From: Lachnospiraceae bacterium
GTDB lineage: Bacteria > Bacillota > Clostridia > Lachnospirales > Lachnospiraceae
Direction: 5' to 3'
Assembly (NCBI GenBank): GCA_009774615.1
Contig: VSOC01000004.1
Span: forward strand, 26,617-87,585
DNA length: 60,969 nt
Under the pieces are notes generated by a model, which searched no databases, had not been told where the DNA came from, and saw only the letters and a program-made list of their open reading frames with translations. Numbering within the stretch: position 1 is the stretch's first letter; each line of letters opens with the position of its first letter. A program made the translations under genes and the position numbers. This document shows positions 42,532 through 51,608 of this stretch, in pieces.

Positions 42532-44313
42532 GTGCTTAAAAATATGTTTAAAAAGACCTATACCTTGATTGATACGAAATATAATGAAATCCGGGAAGGG
42601 ACGAAAAAGGATGATAATAAGAAAGAACCGAATATCCCGGAGGGGCTGTGGCGCAAATGCAATAAGTGCAGACAGCCGATTTTTGCCGAGGATGTAAAGA
42701 ACAACTTTTATGTCTGCCCCAAATGCGGAGGATATTTCCGGGTACACGCTTACCGGCGGATTGAAATGCTGGTGGATGACAACCGGTTTGAAGAATGGAA
42801 TAAAGAAGTGGAATTTTCAAATCCCCTGGATTTTCCGGGCTATGAAAAGAAAGTTCTGGCGGCGAAAGAGAAAACCGGGCTGAATGAAGCAATTGTAACG
42901 GGGAAGGGCTGGATTTGCGGACTTCCTGCGGTGATTGGTGTTTGTGATGCCCGGTTTTTAATGAGCAGCATGGGTCATATCGTGGGCGAAAAAATTACCT
43001 ATGCCGTAGAGCGGGCGACAAAAGAGAAACTTCCGGTGATTTTATTCTGTGCTTCCGGCGGGGCGAGGATGCAGGAGGGCATTGTATCTTTAATGCAGAT
43101 GGCAAAAACCTCCGCAGCATTAAAAAAACACCACGAGGCAGGCCAGCTCTTTATCAGTGTGCTGACCGATCCGACAACGGGCGGTGTGACGGCAAGCTTT
43201 GCCATGCTTGGCGATATTATTCTGGCGGAGCCAAAGGCATTGATTGGCTTTGCAGGCCCAAGAGTTATCGAACAGACTATTGGACAGAAGCTGCCGGAAG
43301 GTTTCCAGCGGGCAGAGTTTCTGCTGGAGCACGGTTTTGTTGATATGGTCGTGGAGAGAAAAGATCAGAAGGAAGTGCTGGCAAGACTTCTTCGGATGCA
43401 CCAGAATAACCTTTCTTTCTTTGCCGAAGAAATGAATGGCGGTGAGCGGCAGAAAAACGAAGGAAGCAGAGAAGGCACAGAAAAGGGACGGATGAGCGCA
43501 GAAGCTTCCGGAAGAGGAAGGGGCGGATATCGTCGTCCGGCCTGGGATACGGTGCTTTTATCCAGGAAATCCGACCGTCCGGTGGCTACAGATTATATCC
43601 GTGCTCTGTTTGATGAATTTACAGAACTTCACGGTGACCGCTATGCAAAGGACGACGGTGCCATCGTGGGCGGAATTGCTTTCTTTCACGGGATTCCGGT
43701 GACGGTTATCGGTCAGGAAAAGGGGAAGAACACGAAAGAAAATATCCATCGAAACTTTGGTATGCCTTCCCCTGACGGCTATCGGAAGGCGCTGCGTCTG
43801 ATGAAGGAAGCGGAGTGCTTTGGCCGTCCGGTGATTTGCTTTGTCGATACGCCGGGGGCCTTCTGCGGGCTGGAAGCCGAGGAACGGGGGCAGGGAGAAG
43901 CCATTGCCCGAAATTTATTTGAGATGAGTTCTCTGAAGGTTCCGGTGCTGTCCATCGTTATCGGAGAAGGAGGAAGCGGCGGTGCGCTGGCTATGGCTGT
44001 TGCCAATGAGGTCTGGATGATGGAAAATGCCGTTTATTCCATTCTCTCTCCGGAAGGTTTTGCTTCCATATTGTGGAAAGACAGCAAAAAAGCACCGGAT
44101 GCTGCCAGGGTAATGAAGATAACAGCAGCAGATCTTTATGCGCAGGGATTAATCGAGAAAATTATTCCTGAAGGCGAGGAGTTTAACGAAAAGACACTTG
44201 CATCGGCTGCAGCAGTGATGGAAGAGGGGATAAGTGAATTTCTGGAAAAATTAAAAGGACAGAGCGGGGAAGAACTGGCACAGAGCCGTTATGAGCGGTT
44301 CAGGAAGATGTAG
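42532..44313 (+). CDS. accDA: Fused acetyl-CoA carboxylase carboxyltransferase beta-alpha subunits
   Basis: This protein of about 593 residues joins AccD (residues 1-300) and AccA (about 340-593) through a Gly/Arg/Glu-rich linker. The AccD zinc ribbon is C-x2-C-x15-C-x2-C (CNKC...CPKC), followed by CASGGARMQEG. The AccA part has ELHGDRYAKDDGAIVGG and GEGGSGGALAM. In most bacteria these are two genes. GTG at 42532 is chosen because AAGGGGG lies 8 bases before it. The subunits form the carboxyltransferase that makes malonyl-CoA. No stop or frameshift interrupts the joint, so the fusion appears real. Confidence 0.95.
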   Translation: MLKNMFKKTYTLIDTKYNEIREGTKKDDNKKEPNIPEGLWRKCNKCRQPIFAEDVKNNFYVCPKCGGYFRVHAYRRIEMLVDDNRFEEWNKEVEFSNPLDFPGYEKKVLAAKEKTGLNEAIVTGKGWICGLPAVIGVCDARFLMSSMGHIVGEKITYAVERATKEKLPVILFCASGGARMQEGIVSLMQMAKTSAALKKHHEAGQLFISVLTDPTTGGVTASFAMLGDIILAEPKALIGFAGPRVIEQTIGQKLPEGFQRAEFLLEHGFVDMVVERKDQKEVLARLLRMHQNNLSFFAEEMNGGERQKNEGSREGTEKGRMSAEASGRGRGGYRRPAWDTVLLSRKSDRPVATDYIRALFDEFTELHGDRYAKDDGAIVGGIAFFHGIPVTVIGQEKGKNTKENIHRNFGMPSPDGYRKALRLMKEAECFGRPVICFVDTPGAFCGLEAEERGQGEAIARNLFEMSSLKVPVLSIVIGEGGSGGALAMAVANEVWMMENAVYSILSPEGFASILWKDSKKAPDAARVMKITAADLYAQGLIEKIIPEGEEFNEKTLASAAAVMEEGISEFLEKLKGQSGEELAQSRYERFRKM

Positions 44314-44322
44314 GGAGAAGCG

Positions 44323-45420
44323 ATGGACAGGTATAAGCCTTTAGTGATAGGAGATTTAACGGTAAAGCATCCCGTGATTCAGGCCGGGATGGGTGTGGGA
44401 ATCAGTCTTTCATCCCTGGCCGGTGCTGTGGCAAAGGCCGGAGGGATTGGTCTGCTTTCCACGGCGCAGATTGGATTTCGGGAACCGGATTTTGAGAAGG
44501 ACCCAAAGGCTGCTAATCTGCGGGCGATAAAGACCGAGATGGAAAAGGCCAGAAAGATTGCCGGTGAAGGCGTTATTGGCTTTAATATTATGGTGGCGAC
44601 GAAGGATTATCCTGCATATGTTAAGGCAGCCGTAGAAGCCGGTGCGGATGTGATTGTATCCGGTGCGGGGCTTCCCATAAAGCTTCCCGAGTATGCGGCG
44701 GGCAGCCGGGTAAAGTTAGCGCCCATCGTTTCCTCGCCGAAATCCGCTTCGGTCATCTGCCGGATGTGGGACAGGAAATACTCCTGTGCACCGGACTTTC
44801 TGGTGGTGGAAGGGCCCTTGGCCGGGGGACATCTGGGGTTTTCGCGGGAAGAGCTTGAACAGTTTAAGGCTGACCGAAAAGATTCTGACCTGTGCTATGA
44901 TCAGGCAGGTTATGACCGGGAGATCCGTGGAATTATCGAAATTGTCCGGGAATATGAAGAGAAATACGGGCGGCATATTCCGGTAATCAGTGCAGGCGGC
45001 GTGTTTACGCGGGAAGATATGGAACACCACATGGCACTGGGGGCAGACGGGGTTCAGGTAGGAACCCGGTTTGTAACCACGGTGGAATGCGATGCGCCGC
45101 CGGCATATAAACAAGCTTATATTCAGGCAAAAAAAGAGGATATTGTGATTGTAAAAAGTCCGGTGGGAATGCCGGGGAGGGCAATCCGAAATCCGTTTTT
45201 GGAACATGTGCAGAACGAGCCGGAAAAGATAAAGCGATGCTTTCGCTGTCTGGAACACTGCGATCCGAAGACTGCTCCCTACTGTATTACCATGGCATTA
45301 ATCCGGGCTGCTTTAGGCGATGTGGATCACGCGCTGCTGTTTTGCGGATTTAATGCATGGAAATGCAGCAGGATAGAAACGGTGGAGGAAGTTATCCGGG
45401 ATTTAACGAATAGCTTTTAA
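44323..45420 (+). CDS. FMN-dependent nitronate monooxygenase / FabK-like oxidoreductase
   Basis: This 365-residue TIM-barrel flavoprotein belongs to the same superfamily as FabK but is longer. It has PVIQAGMGVGI, EGPLAGGHLGF (the His expected for the active site), ISAGGVFTREDM and VQVGTRFV. The C-terminus has a Cys-rich stretch, RCFRCLEHCDPKTAPYC, suggesting a metal or FeS site. It starts 9 bases after accDA, so it is the last gene of the fatty acid operon. Likely roles are a second enoyl reductase, nitronate detoxification or another reduction tied to lipids; the sequence does not decide. Confidence 0.85.
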   Translation: MDRYKPLVIGDLTVKHPVIQAGMGVGISLSSLAGAVAKAGGIGLLSTAQIGFREPDFEKDPKAANLRAIKTEMEKARKIAGEGVIGFNIMVATKDYPAYVKAAVEAGADVIVSGAGLPIKLPEYAAGSRVKLAPIVSSPKSASVICRMWDRKYSCAPDFLVVEGPLAGGHLGFSREELEQFKADRKDSDLCYDQAGYDREIRGIIEIVREYEEKYGRHIPVISAGGVFTREDMEHHMALGADGVQVGTRFVTTVECDAPPAYKQAYIQAKKEDIVIVKSPVGMPGRAIRNPFLEHVQNEPEKIKRCFRCLEHCDPKTAPYCITMALIRAALGDVDHALLFCGFNAWKCSRIETVEEVIRDLTNSF

Positions 45421-45590
45421 AAATGCTTATTGAAAAATGGATTTTTTTGTGGTAGGATAACAGGCATAGGCAAGAATGCCGGAAGATAGAAACTCAGGAA
45501 GAGTTTTTGACGGGATAGAAGAACAAATCGAAGACCGGGTGCAGAGAGAATCAAAAGTTATTGTAAATGTGTGAATAGTATCGATAAAAA

Positions 45591-45627
45591 AAAGAACGAT
45601 AAGAAAGAAAAGAAAGAACGATAAGAA
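45591..45627 (+). repeat. Two 15-base direct repeats in the ABC operon leader
   Basis: AAAGAACGATAAGAA occurs at 45591-45605 and 45613-45627, 22 bases apart (two helical turns), just before the terminator-like hairpin. A regulator binding one face of the DNA, or an RNA-binding antiterminator, could use them. The rest of the 45421-45728 gap shows only a weak hairpin at 45490-45506. Confidence 0.5.
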
Positions 45628-45651
45628 TATTATAAAAAGCGTACAGAGTGT

Positions 45652-45702
45652 CAGGAAGACCAGCACTGCCAGCAGGGAGTGCGGACTTCCTGTTCTTTTT
45701 TT
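45652..45702 (+). terminator. Terminator-like hairpin in front of the ABC operon (possible attenuator)
   Basis: CAGGAAG (45652-45658) pairs with CTTCCTG (45686-45692), enclosing GCACT/AGTGC, and is followed by TTC and a seven-T run. It ends only 27 bases before the ABC operon's start codon, leaving no room for a promoter. It either ends the fatty acid operon or is an attenuator in the ABC leader. Confidence 0.75.
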
Positions 45703-45728
45703 GCGAATAATCGAAAGGGGAAATAATC

Positions 45729-47402
45729 TTGGCCAGCAAACAATTACTTGGGATAGCATTAACTGCAGTTTTTCTGTTTTGCGGAGGCTGCGGGCAGGAT
45801 AAGGAAGCGGATACCCAGACAATGGTGTCAGAAGAATCCGCACAGCCATCTCCCGCACCCTTATCTTCCCGGGACGGGGTAATCGTTGTTATGGGGCCCG
45901 GTTCAGAGCCTGCAGCGGGGTTTGACCCGGTTTATGGCTGGGGGGCAGGGGAACATGTTCATGAGCCGCTGCTACAGAGTACATTGACCGTGACGAACCC
46001 GGATTTAAGTATAGGTTATGATCTGGCGACGGATGTGGAAGTTTCTGAAGACGGGCTTTGCTGGACGGTTAAGATACGGGATGATGCGTATTTTACCGAT
46101 GGGGAAAGGCTTACGGCAGAGGATGCGGCATTTACCTATAATACCCTGCGTGACACAAGTTCGGTGAATGATTTTACCATGCTTGAAAGGGCAGAAGCCG
46201 TGGATGAAATAACGGTGAAATTTTTTATGAAGCGGCCGTATTCTATATGGTCCTATACGATGGCGGTTGTGGGGATTGTGCCGGAACATGCTTACGGCCC
46301 GGATTACGGCGAACATCCGATTGGATCGGGAAGATATATGCTTAAACAGTGGGATCGGGGGCAGCAGGTGATTTTTGAGGCGAATCCGGATTATTACGGT
46401 GAAGCTCCCTTAATGAAGAAGGTCACGGTTTTATTTATGGAGGAGGACGCCACCTATCTTGCCGTGCAGGCGGGGCAGGCAGATCTGGCCTATACCTCGG
46501 CTTCTTATGTGGAAACGCCTAGGGGCGAAGATAGCGGGGAAAACGGGCAGGTTTTGGGATACCGGCTTTTAAATTTTGAAACGGTAGATAACCGCGGTTT
46601 TAACCTTCCGGCAATTCCCTCTGGAGGGAGTTCACCTTCGGGCGCGGCTGTCGGAAATAATTTTACTTCGGATGTTTCCGTGCGCAGGGCAATTAACTTG
46701 GGCATTGACCGGGAGAGGATGATTTCGGAGGTTTTAAACGGCTATGGAAGTCCCGCCTACAGTGTGTGCGATAAAATGCCCTGGTACCAGAGCGCAGCGG
46801 AAGTTTCTTATCAGCCGGAGGAAGCAGAAAAGCTTCTTGACGGGGCGGGATGGCTGATGGGCGATGACCATATCCGGCAAAAGGACGGAGTCAGGGCATC
46901 CTTTACCCTGTTTTATCCGGCGGGCGATTCTGTGCGGCAGGCGCTGGCCTTTCATGTGGCCGAACAGCTTGGAGATATAGGAATCTTTGTTGAACCGCAG
47001 GGAACGGACTGGGAATCTGCTTATCAACAGGCACAGGCACAGCCGCTGATGTGGGGCTGGGGGGCGCACACCCCCATGGAACTGTATAATATTTACCACA
47101 CCGAAGAAACATCCGGTCTTGCCCTCTATTCGCCCTATGCCAATCCGAAGGTTGATGCCTGCATGGATCAGGCGCTGGCAAGTTCGGATTTGGAAAAGGC
47201 AAACGAATTATGGAAGAAGGCGCAGTGGGACGGGGAAACGGGTATTGTCCAGGAGGGCGATATTCCCTGGATCTGGCTGGTAAATATTGACCATCTGTAT
47301 TGGGCAAGGGAGGGGCTGGTGGTAGCCGAGCAGAAAATTCATCCCCACGGACATGGCTGGTCGATTGTGAACAATGTGGATAAATGGAGCTGGAAAGATT
47401 AA
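45729..47402 (+). CDS. Family 5 solute-binding lipoprotein of a peptide/nickel-type ABC importer
   Basis: This 557-residue exported protein captures the substrate for the importer encoded downstream. It has a signal peptide with an FCGGC lipobox, WTVKIRDDAYFTDGERLTAEDAAFTY as the classic SBP5 motif, and a C-terminal HPHGHGW that could bind a metal. The substrate may be nickel, another metal-chelate or a small peptide. The TTG start is preferred since AAAGGGG lies 8 bases before it and no better ATG is near the signal peptide. The next gene overlaps by one base. Confidence 0.88.
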   Translation: MASKQLLGIALTAVFLFCGGCGQDKEADTQTMVSEESAQPSPAPLSSRDGVIVVMGPGSEPAAGFDPVYGWGAGEHVHEPLLQSTLTVTNPDLSIGYDLATDVEVSEDGLCWTVKIRDDAYFTDGERLTAEDAAFTYNTLRDTSSVNDFTMLERAEAVDEITVKFFMKRPYSIWSYTMAVVGIVPEHAYGPDYGEHPIGSGRYMLKQWDRGQQVIFEANPDYYGEAPLMKKVTVLFMEEDATYLAVQAGQADLAYTSASYVETPRGEDSGENGQVLGYRLLNFETVDNRGFNLPAIPSGGSSPSGAAVGNNFTSDVSVRRAINLGIDRERMISEVLNGYGSPAYSVCDKMPWYQSAAEVSYQPEEAEKLLDGAGWLMGDDHIRQKDGVRASFTLFYPAGDSVRQALAFHVAEQLGDIGIFVEPQGTDWESAYQQAQAQPLMWGWGAHTPMELYNIYHTEETSGLALYSPYANPKVDACMDQALASSDLEKANELWKKAQWDGETGIVQEGDIPWIWLVNIDHLYWAREGLVVAEQKIHPHGHGWSIVNNVDKWSWKD

Positions 47403-48412
47403 TGATGTGGATAAACAGGAAAAACAGCATGGCAGGAAAGATAGGAAGGTCGTTTTTTAGGATGGCCGTTTTGCTGGTTTTAGTCAGCCTCGGGGCATTT
47501 CTACTGGTTTCGGTTTCACCCATCGACCCTTTGCAGACCAATATCGGGCAGGCAGCTTTGGGAAGTATGAGCCAGGAACAAATTAAGCGGCTGCAGGAAT
47601 ACTGGGGGGTGGGCATAGCGCCGCTTGAGCGCTTTTTTTCCTGGGCAAAGGGAGTTATCCGGGGGGATATGGGAATATCCCTGCTGTACCGCCAGCCGGT
47701 TTTGCAGGTGATTCGCGTGAAATTTTACAATTCACTTTGGCTTCTGGGGATGAGCTGGCTGCTTTCCGGGGTGTTTGGTTTTCTGTTGGGGATTGCCGCC
47801 GGGGTGAAGAAGGATACGGTATGGGATCGCGGGATTTCGGCCTGGATACTTCTTACAGCAAGTATGCCTGCATTCTGGCTTGCCCTTGTGCTTTTAATGG
47901 TGTTTTCGGTGTGGTTAAAACTCCTGCCTATCGGCTTTAGCATACCGACAGGCATGGAAGCTGCCCAGGTGACACTAAAAGACCGGATAGTTCATGCGAT
48001 TCTTCCGGCAGCCACACTTTCCATTACAGGATGTTCCAACATTGCCATGCATACGCGGGAAAAGCTGGTGGAGGTGATGCACAGCGACTATGTGCTCTTT
48101 GCCCGGGCCAGAGGAGATTCGACCTGGGAGATTCTTCGGCGGCATGGACTGCGCAATATTCTTCTTCCGGCAATAATGCTTCAGTTTGCTTCCATCAGTG
48201 AGATTTTCGGCGGTTCGGTGCTGGTGGAACAGGTGTTTTCCTATCCGGGACTTGGTCAGGCGGCAGTAACGGCCGGGCTGGGCGGAGATGTTCCTCTTTT
48301 GCTGGGGATTACCGTAATTACCGCGATGATTGTCTTTGGGGGAAATATGGCGGCGGATTTACTGTACAGCCTTGTCGATCCGCGTATCCGAAGAGGGAGG
48401 AAGACAGGATGA
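47402..48412 (+). CDS. ABC importer permease, DppB/NikB-type
   Basis: This 336-residue inner-membrane permease has about six transmembrane helices and the EAA-type coupling loop near ARARGDSTWEILRRHGLRN. It begins in the stop of the upstream gene (TAATG). The first helix is near residues 20-42. It pairs with the second permease to make the channel. The 5' end has extra ATGs at 47384 that are less well placed than 47402. Confidence 0.93.
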   Translation: MMWINRKNSMAGKIGRSFFRMAVLLVLVSLGAFLLVSVSPIDPLQTNIGQAALGSMSQEQIKRLQEYWGVGIAPLERFFSWAKGVIRGDMGISLLYRQPVLQVIRVKFYNSLWLLGMSWLLSGVFGFLLGIAAGVKKDTVWDRGISAWILLTASMPAFWLALVLLMVFSVWLKLLPIGFSIPTGMEAAQVTLKDRIVHAILPAATLSITGCSNIAMHTREKLVEVMHSDYVLFARARGDSTWEILRRHGLRNILLPAIMLQFASISEIFGGSVLVEQVFSYPGLGQAAVTAGLGGDVPLLLGITVITAMIVFGGNMAADLLYSLVDPRIRRGRKTG

Positions 48413-49293
48413 GCAGGAGAGAAGACGAAAGAAGGGGACTGTGGGAAGCCGTAAAAGGAAAGGTACAGAAAACAGCAGGAAGACAATCACAGAGAGCTGA
48501 GGGAAAACACATACAAAAAGAGGCAGGATTTTTCCTGGCGGCAGTGCTTGTTCTGGCAGCGATTACCCTGGCAGGGGAAGGATTGTGGGATGGGGCTATG
48601 GTGTCGGATTTTTCAAAGAAGAATCTAAAGCCCTGCCTTTCTTATCCTTTTGGTACGGACTGGATGGGGCGGGATGTGTTTCTGCGGACGATCTGCGGGC
48701 TTTCCCTGAGTATACGTATCGGCTGCCTGACGGCAGGAATCAGTGCGGTGATTGCCTTTTTCATGGGGATTTTTGCTGCAATGGGGAAATGGGCGGACTA
48801 TGTGGTCTGTATGCTGATTGATTTGGTCATGGGTATTCCGCACATGCTTTTGCTGGTGCTGATTTCCTTTGCGGTCGGGAAGGGACTTTTTGGCGTGATT
48901 GTGGGGATTTCCCTGACGCACTGGACATCGCTTGCCCGGCTTATCCGCGGGGAGGTGCTGGGATTAAAGGAAGCACCCTATATGAAGATTTCCCTTAAAC
49001 TGGGAACGGGAAGGCTTCAGGCGGCTGTCCGCCATATGACGCCCCATCTGCTTCCCCAGGTTTTTGTTGGTGCGATTTTACTTTTTCCTCATGCCATCCT
49101 TCATGAGGCAGGCATTACCTTTCTGGGTTTTGGTCTTTCTCCCGAACAGCCGGCGGTAGGGATAATTTTATCCGAGAGCATGAGGTATCTTGCGATGGGA
49201 AAATGGTGGCTTTCTCTTTTTCCGGGTCTTATGCTGGTGATGGTGGTTATCCTGTTTCATTATCTGGGGAAGAAGGTGCAGATGTTTTTTTAA
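48409..49293 (+). CDS. ABC importer permease, DppC/NikC-type
   Basis: This 294-residue permease has a long basic N-terminus (about 45 residues) before the first helix and a coupling loop at LARLIRGEVLGLKEAPYM. It overlaps the previous permease gene by 4 bases. A PFGTDWMGRDVFLR motif is typical of DppC/OppC proteins. Confidence 0.93.
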   Translation: MSRREDERRGLWEAVKGKVQKTAGRQSQRAEGKHIQKEAGFFLAAVLVLAAITLAGEGLWDGAMVSDFSKKNLKPCLSYPFGTDWMGRDVFLRTICGLSLSIRIGCLTAGISAVIAFFMGIFAAMGKWADYVVCMLIDLVMGIPHMLLLVLISFAVGKGLFGVIVGISLTHWTSLARLIRGEVLGLKEAPYMKISLKLGTGRLQAAVRHMTPHLLPQVFVGAILLFPHAILHEAGITFLGFGLSPEQPAVGIILSESMRYLAMGKWWLSLFPGLMLVMVVILFHYLGKKVQMFF

Positions 49294-49336
49294 GAACATC
49301 CGTCAGGAAGGACAGAAGGAGGTGAAAAGCGGCAGC

Positions 49337-50329
49337 ATGGAAAAAGCGAAGGACATTTTAACTGCAGAACATTTTTCGGTATCCTTTATGCAGAGGAAGG
49401 GACTGTGGGGGATGCAAAAGCTTCCGGTGATTCAGGACTTAAGCTTAAAGGTCAGAGAAGGGGAAATGGTGGCTGTGGTTGGAGCCAGCGGGTCGGGGAA
49501 AAGCATATTGGCGCATGGGATTATGGGGCTTTTGCCGGAAAATGCCTGTGTTGGAGGAAAACTTTTCTTTCGCGGAAGGGAAATTACGGCAAAGACTTTA
49601 AAAGAACTTCGCGGACACCGGATGGTGCTGGTTCCGCAGAGTGTATCCTATCTTGATCCGCTGATGCGGGTAGGGGAGCAGGTAAGGAACGGGAAAAAGG
49701 ATATAATCAGCAGAAGAAGGGGCAGGGAAACCCTGGAAAGATACGGGCTGGGCGAGGAAACGGAGAGGCTTTATCCGTTTGAACTTTCCGGGGGAATGAC
49801 CAGAAGAATCCTGATCTCTACGGCAGTGATGGAGAACGCCGAACTGGTGATTGCCGATGAGCCTACGCCGGGGCTTCATCTGGAAGCGGCAAAGCGGGTG
49901 CTGTCCCATTTTCGGGAAATTGCAGATGCCGGGGCAGGGGTACTTTTGATTACGCATGATTTATCCTTGGCGCTGGAAACAGTAGACAGAATCGTTGTTT
50001 TTTATGCCGGTACGGCGGTGGAAGAGGCAGGGGCCGGGGATTTTTCTAAGGAAGAGAGCCTGCGCCATCCCTACACAAAGGCTCTTTACCGGGCGATGCC
50101 GGAGCATGGATTTTTAACGGTATCGGGCAGCCAGCCGTTTGTGACCGAGCTACCCAGAGGGTGTTTTTACGGGCCGAGATGCGCATATTTTAGCGAAGAA
50201 TGTAAGGGGACGATTCCTTACCGTGGATTTCAGGAGGGGATGGTAAGATGCTTAAAGGCAGGACAGTTCCGCGCAAAAGGGGAGGATGTTCATGAAACTG
50301 GAAGGAAAAAATCTGACGTTTCAGTATGA
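49337..50329 (+). CDS. ABC importer ATPase, DppD/NikD-type
   Basis: This 330-residue ATPase has Walker A GASGSGKS, the Q-loop, the signature LSGGMTRR, Walker B LVIADEPTPGLH, and the C-terminal oligopeptide-family domain with CYGPRCAYFSEEC-like cysteines, likely a FeS site. The ATG at 49337 is preferred although the spacing to GGAGG is 14 bases; a GTG at 49322 would lie inside the ribosome site. Its last bases overlap the next ATPase gene. Confidence 0.92.
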   Translation: MEKAKDILTAEHFSVSFMQRKGLWGMQKLPVIQDLSLKVREGEMVAVVGASGSGKSILAHGIMGLLPENACVGGKLFFRGREITAKTLKELRGHRMVLVPQSVSYLDPLMRVGEQVRNGKKDIISRRRGRETLERYGLGEETERLYPFELSGGMTRRILISTAVMENAELVIADEPTPGLHLEAAKRVLSHFREIADAGAGVLLITHDLSLALETVDRIVVFYAGTAVEEAGAGDFSKEESLRHPYTKALYRAMPEHGFLTVSGSQPFVTELPRGCFYGPRCAYFSEECKGTIPYRGFQEGMVRCLKAGQFRAKGEDVHETGRKKSDVSV

Positions 50330-50894
50330 TAAAGGGGAACGGAAAATTTTAAATCATCTGCACATTGTGCTTGAGAGCGGGGAGCGTCTTGGGATGGCAG
50401 CGCCGAGCGGGTTTGGAAAGACGACCTGCTGTAAGATTCTTTCAGGCTATGAACAGCCGGACGAGGGAGAAGTTTTGCTGGACGGAAGGCCGCTCTCAGC
50501 ATACAAAGGGTATTGCCCGGTGCAGATGATCTGGCAGCACCCGGAACTGGCAGTTAATCCTAAACTGCGCATGAAAGAAATCTTAAAGGAGGGAGATAGG
50601 CTGGAAGGGCGGATTATCCGGGAACTTGGGATTGAAGAGGGGTGGATGCGGCGCTATCCGGGCGAATTATCCGGCGGGGAGCTGCAGCGCTTCTGCATTG
50701 CCCGGGCCCTTGGAGAACGGACAAAGTTTTTGCTTGCGGATGAGATTACGGCAATGCTGGATTTAATTACCCAGAGCCAGATTTGGAATTTTCTGCTTAA
50801 GGAAACTTCTGACCGGGGAATCGGCCTTCTGGTGGTCAGCCATTCCGAAGAGCTTTTAAAGCGGTTAGCGACCCGGCGGGTGGAGTGGGAGTAA
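50292..50894 (+). CDS. Short ABC importer ATPase, DppF/NikE-type
   Basis: This 200-residue ATPase lacks the usual C-terminal oligopeptide domain. Walker A reads APSGFGKTT, with Ala at the first Gly position. The signature LSGGELQRF and Walker B FLLADEITAMLD are normal; the H-loop is in VVSHSEE. The ATG at 50292 lies 6 bases after GGGGAGG. It overlaps the first ATPase by 38 bases. The reduced Walker A and size make one-sided ATP hydrolysis plausible. It completes the five-gene importer. Confidence 0.88.
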   Translation: MKLEGKNLTFQYDKGERKILNHLHIVLESGERLGMAAPSGFGKTTCCKILSGYEQPDEGEVLLDGRPLSAYKGYCPVQMIWQHPELAVNPKLRMKEILKEGDRLEGRIIRELGIEEGWMRRYPGELSGGELQRFCIARALGERTKFLLADEITAMLDLITQSQIWNFLLKETSDRGIGLLVVSHSEELLKRLATRRVEWE

Positions 50895-50932
50895 GTTATT
50901 AACCCATTTTCCAAAATCGAAATAGAATAACA

Positions 50933-50981
50933 AAACAGGAAGGCCAAGGGTGCCCGAAGGGGGTTTGGAATCTTCCTGTTT
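50933..50981. terminator. Bidirectional terminator between the ABC operon and the minus-strand gene
   Basis: AAACAGGAAG (50933-50942) pairs with CTTCCTGTTT (50972-50981), with CCAA/TTGG-type pairs inside. It lies between convergent genes. Its CAGGAAG/CTTCCTG stem resembles the one at 45652. Confidence 0.8.
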
Positions 50982-50999
50982 AGTCTTATCTGTTTTTTA

Positions 51000-51407
51000 T
51001 TATTGGTCGCTGGACTCCGGGCTGAAGCCTTTGATAAGCTTAACAGCACCGCAGATACTGGGGTAATAGCTTTCATAGGTTTCTTCATCGGCAACTTTGA
51101 ATTTATAGTATTTACCGGTTTTAATCTCCTTAAAAACCTTGGATTCTTCAAAGCGTTCACTTAATGCAGCATTGGTAATCTGAAAGGTTTTTTGCACCCC
51201 GTTCCGATCCTCACCGTGGATAAGGTAAATTTCCTTTCCATCCATTTCCGAAATCTCTTTTTCGACAATGACTACCTCAACCATTTCCCGGTCATAATCC
51301 GTTCCCTGTCTTGGATGAAGGTAGAGAAGGAGAAGCAGGGCACCTACGATAACGACCAGGAGGAAATATTTCCAAATATCTATCACCATATAATTTTTTC
51401 TGTCCAT
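51000..51407 (-). CDS. Small membrane-anchored protein of unknown function
   Basis: This 135-residue protein has one transmembrane helix near residues 11-30 (WKYFLLVVIVGALLLLLYL) and the rest probably outside. The outer part has beta-rich segments such as MVEVVIVEKEI and YYKFKVADEE. An ATG at 51407, about 6 bases after AAAGGA on the minus strand, is chosen; a longer form would add 19 residues without support. No family recognised. It is divergent from the hybrid kinase gene. Confidence 0.7.
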   Translation of the reverse strand: MDRKNYMVIDIWKYFLLVVIVGALLLLLYLHPRQGTDYDREMVEVVIVEKEISEMDGKEIYLIHGEDRNGVQKTFQITNAALSERFEESKVFKEIKTGKYYKFKVADEETYESYYPSICGAVKLIKGFSPESSDQ

Positions 51408-51608
51408 CACAAATCCTTTCCTGCAGGCACGATAAGATTGCTTGATTTCTGCCTGACATACCACATTTTTTCTGCTTTCTATTATAGTAGCTTTCTATTT
51501 GTTTCGCAAGATTTACGCAAAAATTTTCCAGATAAAAATTTCTACATCCATAATGACAAAATGACGAAGGCATGTTATGATTATACAAAACATGGAAGGT
51601 TAAGGAAG

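Noticed and set aside
45421..45728. A known riboswitch class in the ABC leader
   Set aside because: No cobalamin, NiCo, SAM or TPP core motif could be recognised by eye; a covariance search is needed.
51192..51608. Extending the hybrid kinase to 51192
   Set aside because: The extension runs antisense over the small membrane protein gene and lacks family features.
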